Assembly (NCBI RefSeq): GCF_005239225.2 | Contig: NC_133284.1 | Coordinates: 53,451,416-53,515,415, forward strand | Direction of reading: 5' to 3' | DNA: 64,000 nt | Source of the DNA: Populus alba | Taxonomy: Eukaryota; Streptophyta; Magnoliopsida; Malpighiales; Salicaceae | Shown here: piece after piece, positions 12,766 to 23,786 of the stretch | Layout: every line of letters starts with the position of its first letter | How positions within the stretch are numbered: position 1 is the stretch's first letter | The notes under the pieces: model-generated | Database searches by the model: none | Told to the model about the DNA's origin: nothing | The model's input: only the letters and a program-made list of their open reading frames with translations | Program-made: the position numbers and the translations under genes

Positions 12766-12947
12766 TCTTTTTAAGTGGCGTAGCGTGGTGGTAAAGAATT
12801 GGAGATCTGCACAATAAGTCTTGAATTTGAGTCAAGGCGTGCATCTTTTGTAAGAATTTGGGACAGCTGGGATTTTACTCACTCGTCTGGGCCCATAAAA
12901 AGTGCCCTTTCCGGAGGTGGGGTTTTCTCAAAATTAAAAAAAAAAAA
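12766..12947 (+). mobile_element. tRNA-derived SINE with target duplication
   Basis: A 182-bp element carries a good RNA polymerase III A box (TGGCGTAGCGTGG at 12776-12788), a weak B box about 50 bases on, the phrase TTTCCGGAGGTGGGG typical of plant SINE 3' parts, and an A-rich tail. It is flanked by AGGTTCTTGTATAT (12752-12765) and AGGTTCTTATATAT (12948-12961), identical at 13 of 14 positions. The element has no coding capacity; mobilisation would depend on a LINE. Confidence 0.75.
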
Positions 12948-13066
12948 AGGTTCTTATATATATTGCTGACAACTAAAGCCCATGAAAATAGATTACAGGA
13001 AGGTAGAGACATAGAAAAATGGGATCGACGAGGACCACCGAACTAAGACAGTACCCCAACTTGGAA

Positions 13067-13180
13067 ATCGATCTTACATTAGGTTAATAATCTTGTTGAT
13101 ATATATAATTCAAATATTTCCCTATCGATCTTACATTAGGTTAATAATCTTGTTGATATATATAATTCAAATATTTCCCT
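13067..13180. repeat. Perfect 57-bp tandem duplication
   Basis: The unit beginning ATCGATCTTACATTAGG occurs twice head to tail with no mismatch (13067-13123 and 13124-13180). Perfect identity suggests a recent slippage or repair event. Confidence 0.9.
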
Positions 13181-13573
13181 ATACAAAACTTATATATTTA
13201 TCTATATAGGCCACCAACCATAGCCCTATTCTTCTATTCTCATCTTCATGTGGGATTTTTGTTTGTTTGATGAGATGCATGTGGCATATTTATTAGGCCT
13301 GGACATTAATTGGATTTAATATAACATTAAATTCCCAATATTTTTCACGGTGTAGGTATGTAGCTGTGAGGTTGTACTTTGGCGTCATGTACATGTGCCA
13401 CCCGGAAAGAGAGAGGACATAGTCAAGCTTTCCTGAAATATTAATGGAAGCAAAGAATGTGTAAGAATGAGGATGGATCATGAAATATAGTTAGAAAAAA
13501 GTGAGAAGATATGTAGTTGGCAACAAGCAATGATCTTTCGAAGGAGTCCAAAGCCAAGAACTCCAAGTGCTCT

Positions 13574-13574
<1 letters not shown>

Positions 13575-13629
<55 letters not shown>
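13575..13629. repeat. GA microsatellite
   Basis: An uninterrupted AG dinucleotide run of about 27 units. It is likely length-polymorphic. Confidence 0.95.
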
Positions 13630-13634
<5 letters not shown>

Positions 13635-15170
13635 TGCTAGGCATAGAAGATTCTCAAAATGTCTCATCAAATAGAAGAGGGTCGGTGATATCCTTGATGA
13701 TCATTGGCCCATTGAAAGATTCAATTTATCACATACTAATTAAAAAAAAAGCCACCTCTCCTCCCTCCACCACATCAACATATCCATCTCATTAATTACT
13801 TTCCTTCAATTTACATATGAGAGAGAGAGAGATTGTTAGAATATGTTTTTTAAAAATGGTTTACTATGAAAAAATAAATATAAAATTGATGGTTTTATAA
13901 ATGGTTTTTGATGTATCAATATAAAAAATAAAAAATTTTAAAATTATATTATCTTAATATATTTTCAGTTAAAAAATACTATTAAGAATCATTCTTCATC
14001 ACTTTATTAAAAAGACATGAAAAAGCATTTCTTTAAAATTTCTAACATAAGAACAAAAACCTTGGATTATAGCTCAAACCTCTCATCTATCGGTCATCAC
14101 TTCAATACGTCTCATCAACCATGACTATATATGCATGTTTAAGGAGCACCATCACACCCAACTCCATAAAAGAAACCTTACTTTTATGCAAGAAACAAAA
14201 GGCATGTTATTTGACCTTTTTGTGACCAAATCTTCCAACTTTATTACAAAACAACACACCAAACTATATTCTTAAAAAAACATCTCGTGTTTAGACTCTA
14301 ATTGTATCCATAAAACTAATCTTATAGCTTGTCATTTATCTTTCCGACATCCAACGTTAGACCCTAGTTAGTTTAGATATGCTTCTAAATCTCATGCACG
14401 ATAATCACCTTTTTCAAGTTTAATTATGGTTAAAAACCATGAGTGACATTTATTCAAACCCTAATTAATCTCTTTGGATCTGTAAATTATTTGCATACAT
14501 GTAGCTAGCTAGACTAGCTCCAAATTTGTACATCATGGAAAGTGCTTGGAAATTGTTACACTCGTTTAGTGGGAGATAAAGTGGATTCTGAAAAATGGAG
14601 GAAAGGCAAAGATAAATCACAGCCACAATAGCAAGCCAATGCTATGTATTGCCATAAAAGTCAACCCATCTTTGACTTTTGAATGGATTTAGTGGGTCTA
14701 GATTTCTTTTCTCTTTGGGTAATGGAATTGAACCGCTGTTTAAAGTATTATTTTTATAGTTTTGATATATTAATATAAAGAAAAATCTATGCGTATCTAA
14801 CTATTTTTTTTATATTCAAAAGCCTTTTTTTTTCATTTTCAAAACCACAATCTAGTATCCATGCATTTTTTAAAAAAAAATTTAAGAAACAATATAGTGG
14901 CTTGTTTAAAATTTGATAAAAAAAAAAAAACTTAGTTTCCATATAAAAATTATCTTGAGTGTTAAAAAATTACTTTTGATTCTTCGAAACCAGAGGAGTT
15001 AAGAAGGCCGGCTATCAATTTATCATCAACCACTTAAAAAAAAAAAAAAATTAACTCATCAGTGATGCAAGTGCTTGCATCACCTAAAGTTTTTTAGCTC
15101 TTTCGTCAGTAACGAAAGGGAGCAAAATTAAACAAGAAAACAAAAAAGAGTATCCATCATCCAAAATTTT
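13630..15170. other. Intergenic DNA with a MITE-like remnant
   Basis: No gene seen. The stretch 13838-14045 has the composition and phrase order (TTGATGTATCAATATAAAAAATAAAAA and a closing TTTAAAA block) of the A/T-rich MITE better preserved at 17484-17692, but its ends are not clear. Several long poly-A or poly-T runs follow to 15055. Confidence 0.35.
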
Positions 15171-15179
15171 AATATATGG

Positions 15180-15353
15180 CTTAAGTTTAATCTTTTTTTT
15201 TTTTTAATTAAGATAGATTTTCAGATCAGCTTCTATATATTTCGATTAATTTCATGAATTTTAAAATTAAAAAAAGACTTAAGTTTAATCTTTTTTTTTT
15301 TAATTAAGATCAGCTTCTATATATTTCGATTAATTTCATGAATTTTAAAATTA
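15180..15353. repeat. Imperfect tandem duplication of about 90 bp
   Basis: TTAAGTTTAATC, a T run, AATTAAGAT, then CAGCTTCTATATATTTCG and GAATTTTAAAATTAA occur at 15180-15270 and again at 15279-15353. The second copy lacks about 14 bases after AATTAAGAT. Confidence 0.85.
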
Positions 15354-15830
15354 ACAATAATATAAGTCTTTATTAACTTTAAGATTTATAAAATTTAAAT
15401 TAGTAATTTTAAAAAAAATAAATTAAAAATTTAATCAATTAAATTATATTTTTTAAAATTAATATGGTTATGGATATTAAAGCGAAAAAAAATTAAAATA
15501 AGAATAATAACGATATTGCTTCCATAAACAATTACAATAGGCATATCTTTTATATATTTATTTATTTGAAATGATAACGATGATACAGAATAATGTAAAC
15601 TAGCTTGCTAGCTAGCCTGGCACTTGTACTTCCCTTCAAGAAAACCATGGGGCGAAGTCAGGTCTTAAGCTTTGTCTACGTACCTTCTTGTAGCTATAAC
15701 ATTAATTAATCATCATAAATTAATAGGTAGTAATTTTTTTTCACTGTTTTTTTTTAGTTATAAAGAAGAGGTTCAAGTTTGAACTCTCTGAAAGAAATGG
15801 TGTTTTTATCAAAAGATTTTTTCTGCTTTC

Positions 15831-16336
15831 TATATTATTAGAAAATAATATAAATTGTATTTTAATATTTTATTTAATAATTTAAATTATTATACTGAGA
15901 TGGTTTCTTTGATATGGTATCAGAGCCTTGATGATCAAACGGTCATGAGTTCGAATCTCATTATCTTTATTTATTTGATAAAAATTAAGCACAAGATAAT
16001 ATAGATTTGTGCAAACTTTAAGTCCAAAGAGTTTTTACTTGAAAGAATGTATTATAGAATAATATAATCATATCTTAAAATATTACCTAACAGCTAAGCT
16101 ATTAGGCTGAGAATGTTTTTTAACACGATATCAAAGCTTTAATGACTAAGTGGTCTCAAGTTCAAATTTCACCATCTCTATTTATTTGATAAAAATTAAG
16201 CACAAGGTAATGTGAGCCTATTCAAGTTTCAAATCTAAAAGTTTTTCACTTGAGATGATATATTAGAGAATAATATAAATCATATCCTGAAACCTCATCT
16301 AATATCTTAAATTATTGAATTGAGATGATTTTACAC
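15831..16336 (+). mobile_element. Tandem TRIM-like element: three short LTRs and two internal regions
   Basis: Three related blocks of about 78-84 bases lie at 15831-15914, 16049-16125 and 16259-16336; each begins near TATTAGAGAATAATATAA and ends in a GCTGAGATG-T-rich segment, and the middle one has TGTATTA...TAACA ends. Directly after the first is TGGTATCAGAGCC (15915-15927), a primer-binding site complementary to initiator tRNA-Met; the second is followed by the decayed CGATATCAAAGC (16126-16137). Each internal region continues with GAGTTCGAATCTCA-like sequence and TTTATTTGATAAAAATTAAG. The period is about 210 bases. No protein is encoded, as expected for TRIMs. Confidence 0.72.
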
Positions 16337-16594
16337 ATTTCATCATTTGGATGAGTGGATGTCCCATTTATTGAATATACAAGGAGGAGGCTTTGATAAA
16401 TTAAACGTATTAGTACGATATCATGAATTTTCATAATCCCTCATGTTCATGTCTTTAATTTCTTTTTATTTTCTAATTTTGCAAAGCATTCATTATATAT
16501 ACATTTTTGTGTACGTGTCTTGAAATTTAATTCAATTTATTAGTTAATGTGAATTTTAGTATTCACTTATTTTTTTTTTCTCTTTTTTTGAGAC

Positions 16595-16690
16595 TAGTTC
16601 AGATCGGTAGAAAATTGGTTTTCAATTTTGTAAGTTCAAATCCTATTCCATTCTTGTCGAGAAATATATTGAAGGCCATGGATTATTAAA
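16595..16690 (+). mobile_element. Possible tRNA-derived SINE fragment
   Basis: A box-like TAGTTCAGATCGGTAGA is followed about 30 bases later by AGTTCAAATCCTATTCC, a fair B box. Cloverleaf pairing is not kept, so this is not a tRNA gene. No target duplication was recognised. Confidence 0.4.
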
Positions 16691-17483
16691 TGAAATTGTC
16701 TTACTTATTGAGAAAACTGTATTTATTAGGACTCAAACATTGTTTAATTAAGAAAGTTATTAGCACAAAGAGATTTGGCCGGGACACACTCTCAATCTAG
16801 GATTTCTTTGCTAATCTTTTTGCTGACAAATTAAACTTTTAATTAATTCTTCATGATTACCAATTAAAGAAAAGATTATAAAAAAAATCTTATTAAAAAG
16901 GAAAAATTAAAATAAATACACTTTCCATGACTTGATTCATGGGATTCCTAAAAATATTTCCCAAAAAAATAAACCCTTTTATTTTTTCCATATCAATTCT
17001 TCCTGATTTCCTCTATATGGTTAATTTCTGGCTTCTCTTGTAACAAAATCAGCACTCCTATATACGATCCATTTATTTTTCATGGAAACTCTTTTTTTAA
17101 CGTTATGGTTTTGTAAAACCCTTGGTAGTATTCCATGTCCATCTTGCTTTGAAACTATATATTATTACTCTAAACCCTTGTTTACAAAGAAAACCCTAAT
17201 TCAAGGGCATCCATGTTCAGGAATGAAGTGTGTTCCAACGATCATGGCATCCATAACCAGAGGTATTTACTGCTATCTTTTTTTTCCCCTTAATTTGTTC
17301 TACTAAATGGTTATATTTCATATATTTATTGCTATGCTTTGATCAAGTGTGTGGCTATCTACACGTTGGCCGCAAAAACCATAATTTTGTTTCTATGATT
17401 TTGGCATAGCTAACCATAGTTTCAAACGCAGTTATGTCCTAGACAAACATAAACTTAAAATGTCGTCATATATATAATCTAGA

Positions 17484-17692
17484 GAGTGTTTGAAAACGTA
17501 GACCAACTTGTATTTTTTAAAAAATTAATTTGTTTTGCTAAAATTTAATATTTTTTTTATATTTTGAATCGATTTGATGTGCTGATTTCAAAAATATTTT
17601 TTTAAAAATAAAAAAATATATTATTTTAATGTATTTCAATATAAAAAAAACATGTTAAAAAATAATTACAATCACACTTTCAAACATATCCT
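17484..17692. mobile_element. A/T-rich MITE with inverted ends
   Basis: The left end GAGTGTTTGAAAACG pairs with the right end CACTTTCAAACATATCC read inversely. Between them lie TTGATGTGCTGATTTCAAAAATATTTT and a TTTAATGTATTTCAATATAAAAAA-type block, an arrangement repeated in weaker form at 13.85, 19.05, 25.4 and 51.4 kb in this window. No coding capacity. Confidence 0.5.
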
Positions 17693-17870
17693 TAATCACA
17701 TAGAATGCACCTAGAGTGATAATTCATTTGTATTGGCAAGGTATTTCCTTTAGCATTAAAAAAAGAAAAAGAAAAAGTTGACGGCTTGTATGTTTAATGC
17801 AATTTAAATCACATATTCTATTGAATTAATAACGCCAAATAGTTATATTATGAATGGATCCAAATAATTA

Positions 17871-18966
17871 TTGACCTGGTTTTTGATTAGCTGACATCAT
17901 TGCATCTAATTGAACCAATCAATTCGACTAATTTTGGATTTAGTGCTTGGCATGTTTCACTAATTAAGAGCTAACACTTGCAGAAACCGACATTGTCAAT
18001 ACTTATTTTGATTATGTACATTCTTGATCACATTGATTAAGATCAATTAGGTGTCACCAACATTAGAGTTTGCACCTCGGATTTGAGTGTTATACTATAG
18101 TCCTTTATTGGAAGCAATTCTAACTATATTTTGGTCCTAACTATATTGTAAAACTCTTGACCTGGTTGACATGGAGTTTGGACTAGTCTAGGGTTAAAAA
18201 TATATACATATATAAAAAGAAATTCACCCCATTTAACCCTATACAAAATTGAAGTTAACTCTTAATTTAATTAAAAATTCATCGATTTTGTTTTTGAAAA
18301 AATTAAAAATTAAAATAGCTATCGTTTTGATCATTTAAAAAAAAATATTAACCTAAATCAACAGAAATTAACCTAAATTTATAACCCAATAGATTTTTAA
18401 AACTACATTAGAACTAGAATCACCACACAACAATTCAAAATTTTATCAAACTATTAGACACCATGCAATGGAAATTTGATGTAAAAAAAGGTACAAAAAA
18501 AAAAAAATTCCTCCCCATACAGACTTGACATAAAATTCCCTAATAAATATTTTGCTAGAAATTTTGGTCATTCCCTTTTGTTGTCTTTTGGGTGGGAATG
18601 TGGGCGGGGAGAGGTAACCATATGCGCAAGAGACAAGCACGTCACAATGAGGGGTGCTCATCATTGCCCATGAAACGTTTCTTATTAAAAAGAAATGAAA
18701 AGAAAAATACAAAGTAAGAGTCAGACACGGTGTCACTAATCAAGCGTTTCGAAACGTATTTCCGAGAAATGCGGCTACTTGCCGCCTCTTTACTTCCCCA
18801 TCACTTATTATTATTTTTTATATATAAAATAAAAGGACTTTACTGCACAAGTCTCCTATCATTTCCTTGCTTTAATCGAGACAATAGCAAGAGTACAAAA
18901 CTAAAATCAACCTACCCTAACAAATAATAACAATACTATAAAATTAGGTCTCCTATGAATTTGACC
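17871..18966 (+). promoter_or_regulatory. W-box motifs upstream of the WRKY gene
   Basis: TTGACC or TTGACA cores, the binding site of WRKY proteins, occur at 17871-17876, 18157-18162, 18166-18171 and 18961-18966, that is 1.1-2.2 kb before the WRKY start codon. Two of them are only 3 bases apart. This allows auto- or cross-regulation by WRKY factors, common in the family, but a six-base motif is frequent by chance. Confidence 0.35.
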
Positions 18967-19517
18967 TTGGACTAATCTTCCAATATTATTTTTTAATTAA
19001 GTTATCTTAGACATTAACAAAGATTAAGTGGTCTGGTGGACGGTGCTCTTAAAAAATATTTTTTAATTGAATATTTTTTTTTATTTTTAATATCAGTACA
19101 ATATCCATATAATTCAAAATACATAAAAGATATTAATTTTATGTATTTTTAAATAAAAAATAATTTAAAAATAAAGATGCAATGCAAAAACAAATACCCA
19201 TTAAATTTTATCTTATGTGTTTTTAATATCGTGATTTACAAAAATAAAGATGAAATCAAACATTCTAACCATTTAACTTATTCTCGAAATCACTAACTTT
19301 ACATTAAAGAGATTAAATTCATCGCATTATGATGATAAAAGATATATTATTTGCATTAAAAATCTCGTTAACCATGTATTAATTTGTTTGGTAATGTTAC
19401 GCACTACAAGGCACCTTACTTTTCGCGAATAAAAATCATATGTTTGATGGGTGCGAGCAGCTTGCGTTGCCAAGCCATGCCGTAGACTTATACATTCAAA
19501 CTTTATTAACTATAAGA

Positions 19518-19553
19518 TAAATTTATATATATATATATATAAAAAAACTAGAA
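19518..19553 (+). promoter_or_regulatory. Probable core promoter of the WRKY gene
   Basis: An AT block, ATAAATTTATATATATATATATATAAAAAAA in part, lies about 530 bases upstream of the start codon and is followed by CT-rich leader sequence (19630-19660 and 19710-19725). The TATA-like block would place the transcription start near 19580-19600. This is inferred from composition only. Confidence 0.4.
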
Positions 19554-19678
19554 GATAAATCAGCACCTAGCTAGCTAGCTAGCTAGTTCAATATCTTTAT
19601 TCTCACTTGAACTTAAAAACACACACACCCAAGCCCCTCTCCCTCTCTCTCATTCTTGCGTGTAGAGAAGAGCCCTTT

Positions 19679-19891
19679 ATGTATGAAAAGTCAGCGACTC
19701 TGTTGATCATTCTCTCTCTCTCAGTTTTTTTTTTTTTAAAAAAAAAAATTAATCCTTTTTTGTTTGTTCTTCAAATCAAGAAGAAGCTCTACAACAAAGA
19801 GACACCCGGTTCAGTTTCAACCTTCAAAAACCTGTCTTGTTTTCTTGCTTGCTTTCATGTCTTAACCAAAAACCTTGATCCTTTTAGCTAA
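19679..19891 (+). promoter_or_regulatory. Upstream open reading frame in the WRKY leader
   Basis: If transcription starts near 19590, the leader contains an ATG at 19679 opening a 70-codon frame that ends at 19891, before the main start at 20077. Its peptide is rich in hydrophobic and lysine residues with no known motif. Such frames can lower main-frame translation; an unseen leader intron would remove this effect. Confidence 0.3.
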
Positions 19892-20076
19892 ACTAGATTT
19901 TGCATGTTTTTGTTTTGTTTTTTTTTTTGTTTAAGGTTTTGTTTGGTGTACGAAAGACAATCCCACACCAAACAATACTGTTCTCTAGCTATCCCTTTTC
20001 ATAAATGACCCTTTACCACCGTTCTTCTCTTAATCTTTGATTCCACGCAAGTATATGCAGGTTTTTTGGCCTCAAA

Positions 20077-22780
20077 ATGGATAATTATCAAGGTGATTTA
20101 ACAGATATTCTTCGAGCTAGTGGTGGAGCTTTAGGCCAATCAGATGCTCCTGTTTCGAACTGGGAATTCCCTTTTGATCCATCATCCACCATGGGAGAGA
20201 GTAGAGGTAATCTTTTTGGTGATCCTTTTTGCAACATGAGAGATCCCCTTCTTCATGAGCTTAACGTTGCTGCTGGTTCAAGCTATTTTAGCAGCCAGAA
20301 TTCAGCAGATCATGTGTTAGGTGCTACTAGTGTTGATCATGATCACACTAGTAGTTTTGTTGGTGCAAATAGTGCTACTACCAGTTCTAGTGGTAGTATT
20401 CTTGCTCATCAAAGAGTGTTTGAAGATCACGAGATCCATAAGGCTGCTACTCCTCCTCCTGCTCCTTGCAATATATTTTCAAGAATTCAGATCTCACCAA
20501 ATAATCCACCAAAGCTGCCTGTTTCGCCGTGTAATTCTCCGGTTATAGCTACCGGTTCTTCGCCGAGAGGGTTTAAGCCTTCTGCTATGGTTTCAAGTGA
20601 TATAATTAATGTTAATAGCTCAAAAGGTTGCTTGATGGAGAACACTGGACAAGTGCAGATCTCATCTCCAAGGAACATGGGGATCAAGAGAAGGTAAGTG
20701 ATTCTTAAAGTTAGCTGTGTCGCTTGTTTCTATGAATTCAATATTGTTGAATTTTAATTCCTATGCAACTTTTAGTGTGAGCTATTTTTTTTTAAATAAT
20801 CTTGACTTCATTAATTGAAGTAGATGGTGATAATAAATAGTACAATCATAGGAGTGGTGATGAACAGGATCTAAGGAATCTAGGGTTTTGACATAAAGTA
20901 TATGTACTAGCTAGCTAGTCTTTTGATTGATTACATGGATAGGTTCTTGATAGGGGTGGCAAACACCTTCACTTTTCAGATGAGATTGTTCACTGACTGT
21001 CTACATTACACAAAATCTTTGATGGGGTTTAATCAAGTAACCTGAAAAGGTAGCCTAACTGGTGTCATAATAATTCACAGACATAGCTTTCAGGCTAGTA
21101 GTTATCTCAAGCAACTTTTCATTTATTTATTTGCTTATATTCCTCAACTGACCGATCACCTGAAAAGATAGCTATATATGTGCTTGAATGATGTATAGTC
21201 GGTTGTCTTTAGGGATTTCCCATCCCTTTCAAGCTTCTTATAGACGAAAAAAAACTCAAATTCATGCATTCATTCCGCCCCAAAATGGAAATTGAATCAT
21301 TCTTGCACAATACTTTAAAGTTGATAAAATCCTTGATATTTGTTTATTGCCTCTTCATCATCATCTTCAGTGAATTATTCTATCTTGAGCCTTGGATTTT
21401 GGAAAGGTAAGGAAAGACCAAGGATTTTTGTGTTGTTGTTTCAGGAAGAGTCAGGCAAAGAAGGTGGTTTGTATTCCAGCACCGGCAGCTGCAAACAGCA
21501 GGCCTGGTGGAGAAGTAGTTCCATCTGACCTATGGGCATGGAGAAAATATGGACAAAAACCCATCAAGGGTTCTCCTTATCCAAGGTAAGATAATTTGTT
21601 TTTGTTGTCACTCTAGATATATACATAATAACTATATGTAAAGTTCCCAGGATTACAAAGAACAAAGAGCTGGATTTCGTATAATTCTTTTTCTCTGAAA
21701 AATTATATCATTGCCTGAAAAAGAAAATTGTTTCTTGATTTATTTCTTTTTGTTTTTCTTTCTCCCTCTTGGACATGAAATGTAGTAAATTGTTGCAAAG
21801 TAATGTCCTGAAAAATTTCTGGTGAACCCAAGTAAAGTTTCCCTATACACTGAGCTCAAACAGCTTGTTTTTTGGTACGTAAACAGCTTTTTTAACATTG
21901 ATTTACTGGTTGTAAGTACTTACAGTATAGATGAATGGATGCGCTATTGTTCTTGGAGCTCAACAGATTCAAATAGTTTCCACTTAATTTCCAATGTATT
22001 TGCATGCTTGAATCATTAGCAGGAGTTACTTCCAAAATACTGAGTTTTTTCTTAAGCATAGATTCACCATGACTGGCTTAATAACAGTGAACTTAAATTT
22101 GATTTAAGTAATTATTATAATAAAAATGGTCTGTAAATATTTGGTTGAAAAATTGCACTGAATGTTAAACCATGTCTTTCCACATATCTAGGGGTTACTA
22201 TAGATGCAGCAGCTCTAAGGGTTGCTCAGCAAGGAAACAAGTAGAGCGGAGTCGAACTGATCCTAACATGTTGGTGATCACCTACACTTCTGAGCATAAC
22301 CATCCATGGCCAACTCAGAGAAATGCACTAGCTGGCTCAACAAGGTCCCAGCCACTAAAGAGCACTGCAGCTTCGAAGAGCCCCACAGGTTCTCAATCAC
22401 AGAAAACAGGAAATACAAAAGAAGAACAGAAGGAGAGCAGCAATGATACATTGTCTCCTACCAATATTGTTGGTGGTAGGTCAACAGCAAGTGCATCTGT
22501 CAAGGAGGAGTTTGATGACATTGACAAGCAAATGGGGATGGATGATAATGATTTCAGCGAAGGGTTTTCTCACAGTTACAAGCCATCAATGCCAGATCAA
22601 TCTGATCAAGACTTCTTTGCTGAATTGGGAGAGATAGATGCTGACCCTCTTGACCTATTGTTTACACAAGAATTCAATGGAGATGAGCAGAAAGAAAGTA
22701 AGGACTTGGATCCATTCAGTATCTTTGATTGGTCTGGAGACACAAACACTTCATTTGGAGAAGCAAAGAAGGGTTTATAA
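20077..22780 (+). CDS. WRKY35: Group IIe WRKY transcription factor (WRKY14/WRKY35-like)
   Basis: Three coding exons, 20077-20693, 21445-21585 and 22192-22780, join with GT/AG borders to a 448-residue protein. The N-terminal [16 protein letters not shown] is the signature of the WRKY14/35 branch. A basic stretch KRRKSQAKK (about 204-212) is a likely nuclear signal. The WRKY domain holds W238-RKYGQK-244 and a zinc finger C258-X5-C264-X23-H288-X-H290; the second intron splits Arg253 just after PYP, the conserved group II position. The acidic C-terminal part ([31 protein letters not shown]) resembles an activation region. Group IIe members bind W boxes in the nucleus. All catalogue residues are present and no lesion is seen. 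The exact orthologue (WRKY14 or WRKY35) is not decided here. Confidence 0.95.
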
Positions 22781-23520
22781 CAAGACCTTGAAACAACAAT
22801 GCCATTTCCTATCTAAAAACATAGTCTGTTGTTGAGTGTTTGTGGCACTACAATGCATTCAAGGTCCTGCTATAAACCTTTGTCTTTCAGCTTTGAGATT
22901 TCATGTGGGGAGGAGCTTTTTTCTCTCTTTCCTACTTTCTTCTTCTTTTGTTTCTTGTTATTTACCAGAACAGCCAGGAAAATTAGCTAGGGAAAGAGAG
23001 AGTAAAAAGACAGTGCTGCTGGTCGATTGGGAGCAGACCTAATGAGTCCCGCATTCCTTTTGGAATATTGGTGGATGGGACAGAAAGCTGAGGAACAGAA
23101 GGTTGCAACAGTTAAAATAAGTACATGCAGCAGACATGACTGGAAAGCTCAATGAAGAGATTTATACAAGATGGGACTTGCCATTTCATCTTTTGAAGCG
23201 GAGAAAATTACTCAAGAACAACCCTCCACCCTCTCCTCCCTCCTCTCCTCCCTCCATTTGGTGATCATGTGGGCATTCTTTAGAGTAAAAAAAAAAAAAA
23301 AACTACTTCATGCATAAAATGGAAGAAGATGACAAGAGTATATACAAGGGTTTGGATTAAAAAATATCAGAAAAGCTTGACTTTTCTTTTCAGTCTTGAT
23401 CTCTAGGAATGTGTGTATACAGAGAGAGATATCATTAATGCTTTGGGTTCCTCAGCTTTCTGTTTCTTATATTATTCATCCAATACAGTGCTGTTTTTAT
23501 TTTTTATTCTAGACTTCAAG
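22781..23520 (+). other. Probable 3' UTR and downstream flank of the WRKY gene
   Basis: Mixed-composition sequence without family motifs follows the stop codon. An AATACA/AATAAG-type signal is possible near 23480-23490, but no polyadenylation site can be fixed from sequence alone. The short frames here are not convincing. Confidence 0.35.
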
Positions 23521-23705
23521 TGTTAGTTATCAAAGGATTGTTTAAGGAAGAAAAACAAATTTCTTACGATTTGTTTTAGATAACACACCTGCCATATGAG
23601 CTTCTTTTCAAAATCATTTCTATTAAAATATTGAGATAACCAGCAAAACGAGGTTGGCATTGAATCTTTTGCATGTGAATTGCCAGCCACTTGGAGGTGG
23701 ACATT

Positions 23706-23706
<1 letters not shown>

Positions 23707-23782
<76 letters not shown>
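23707..23782. repeat. Compound CT/TA microsatellite
   Basis: About 20 CT units run straight into about 17 TA units. It is likely highly length-variable. Confidence 0.95.

Positions 23783-23786
<4 letters not shown>

Noticed and set aside
15915..15960. Possible tRNA gene at TGGTATCAGAGCC...GAGTTCGAATCTCA
   Set aside because: The spacing does not give a cloverleaf, and the sequence sits at a primer-binding site directly after an LTR-like block and repeats with it every 210 bases.
20321..20548. 75-codon leucine-rich frame inside WRKY exon 1
   Set aside because: Out-of-frame shadow of the WRKY coding sequence.
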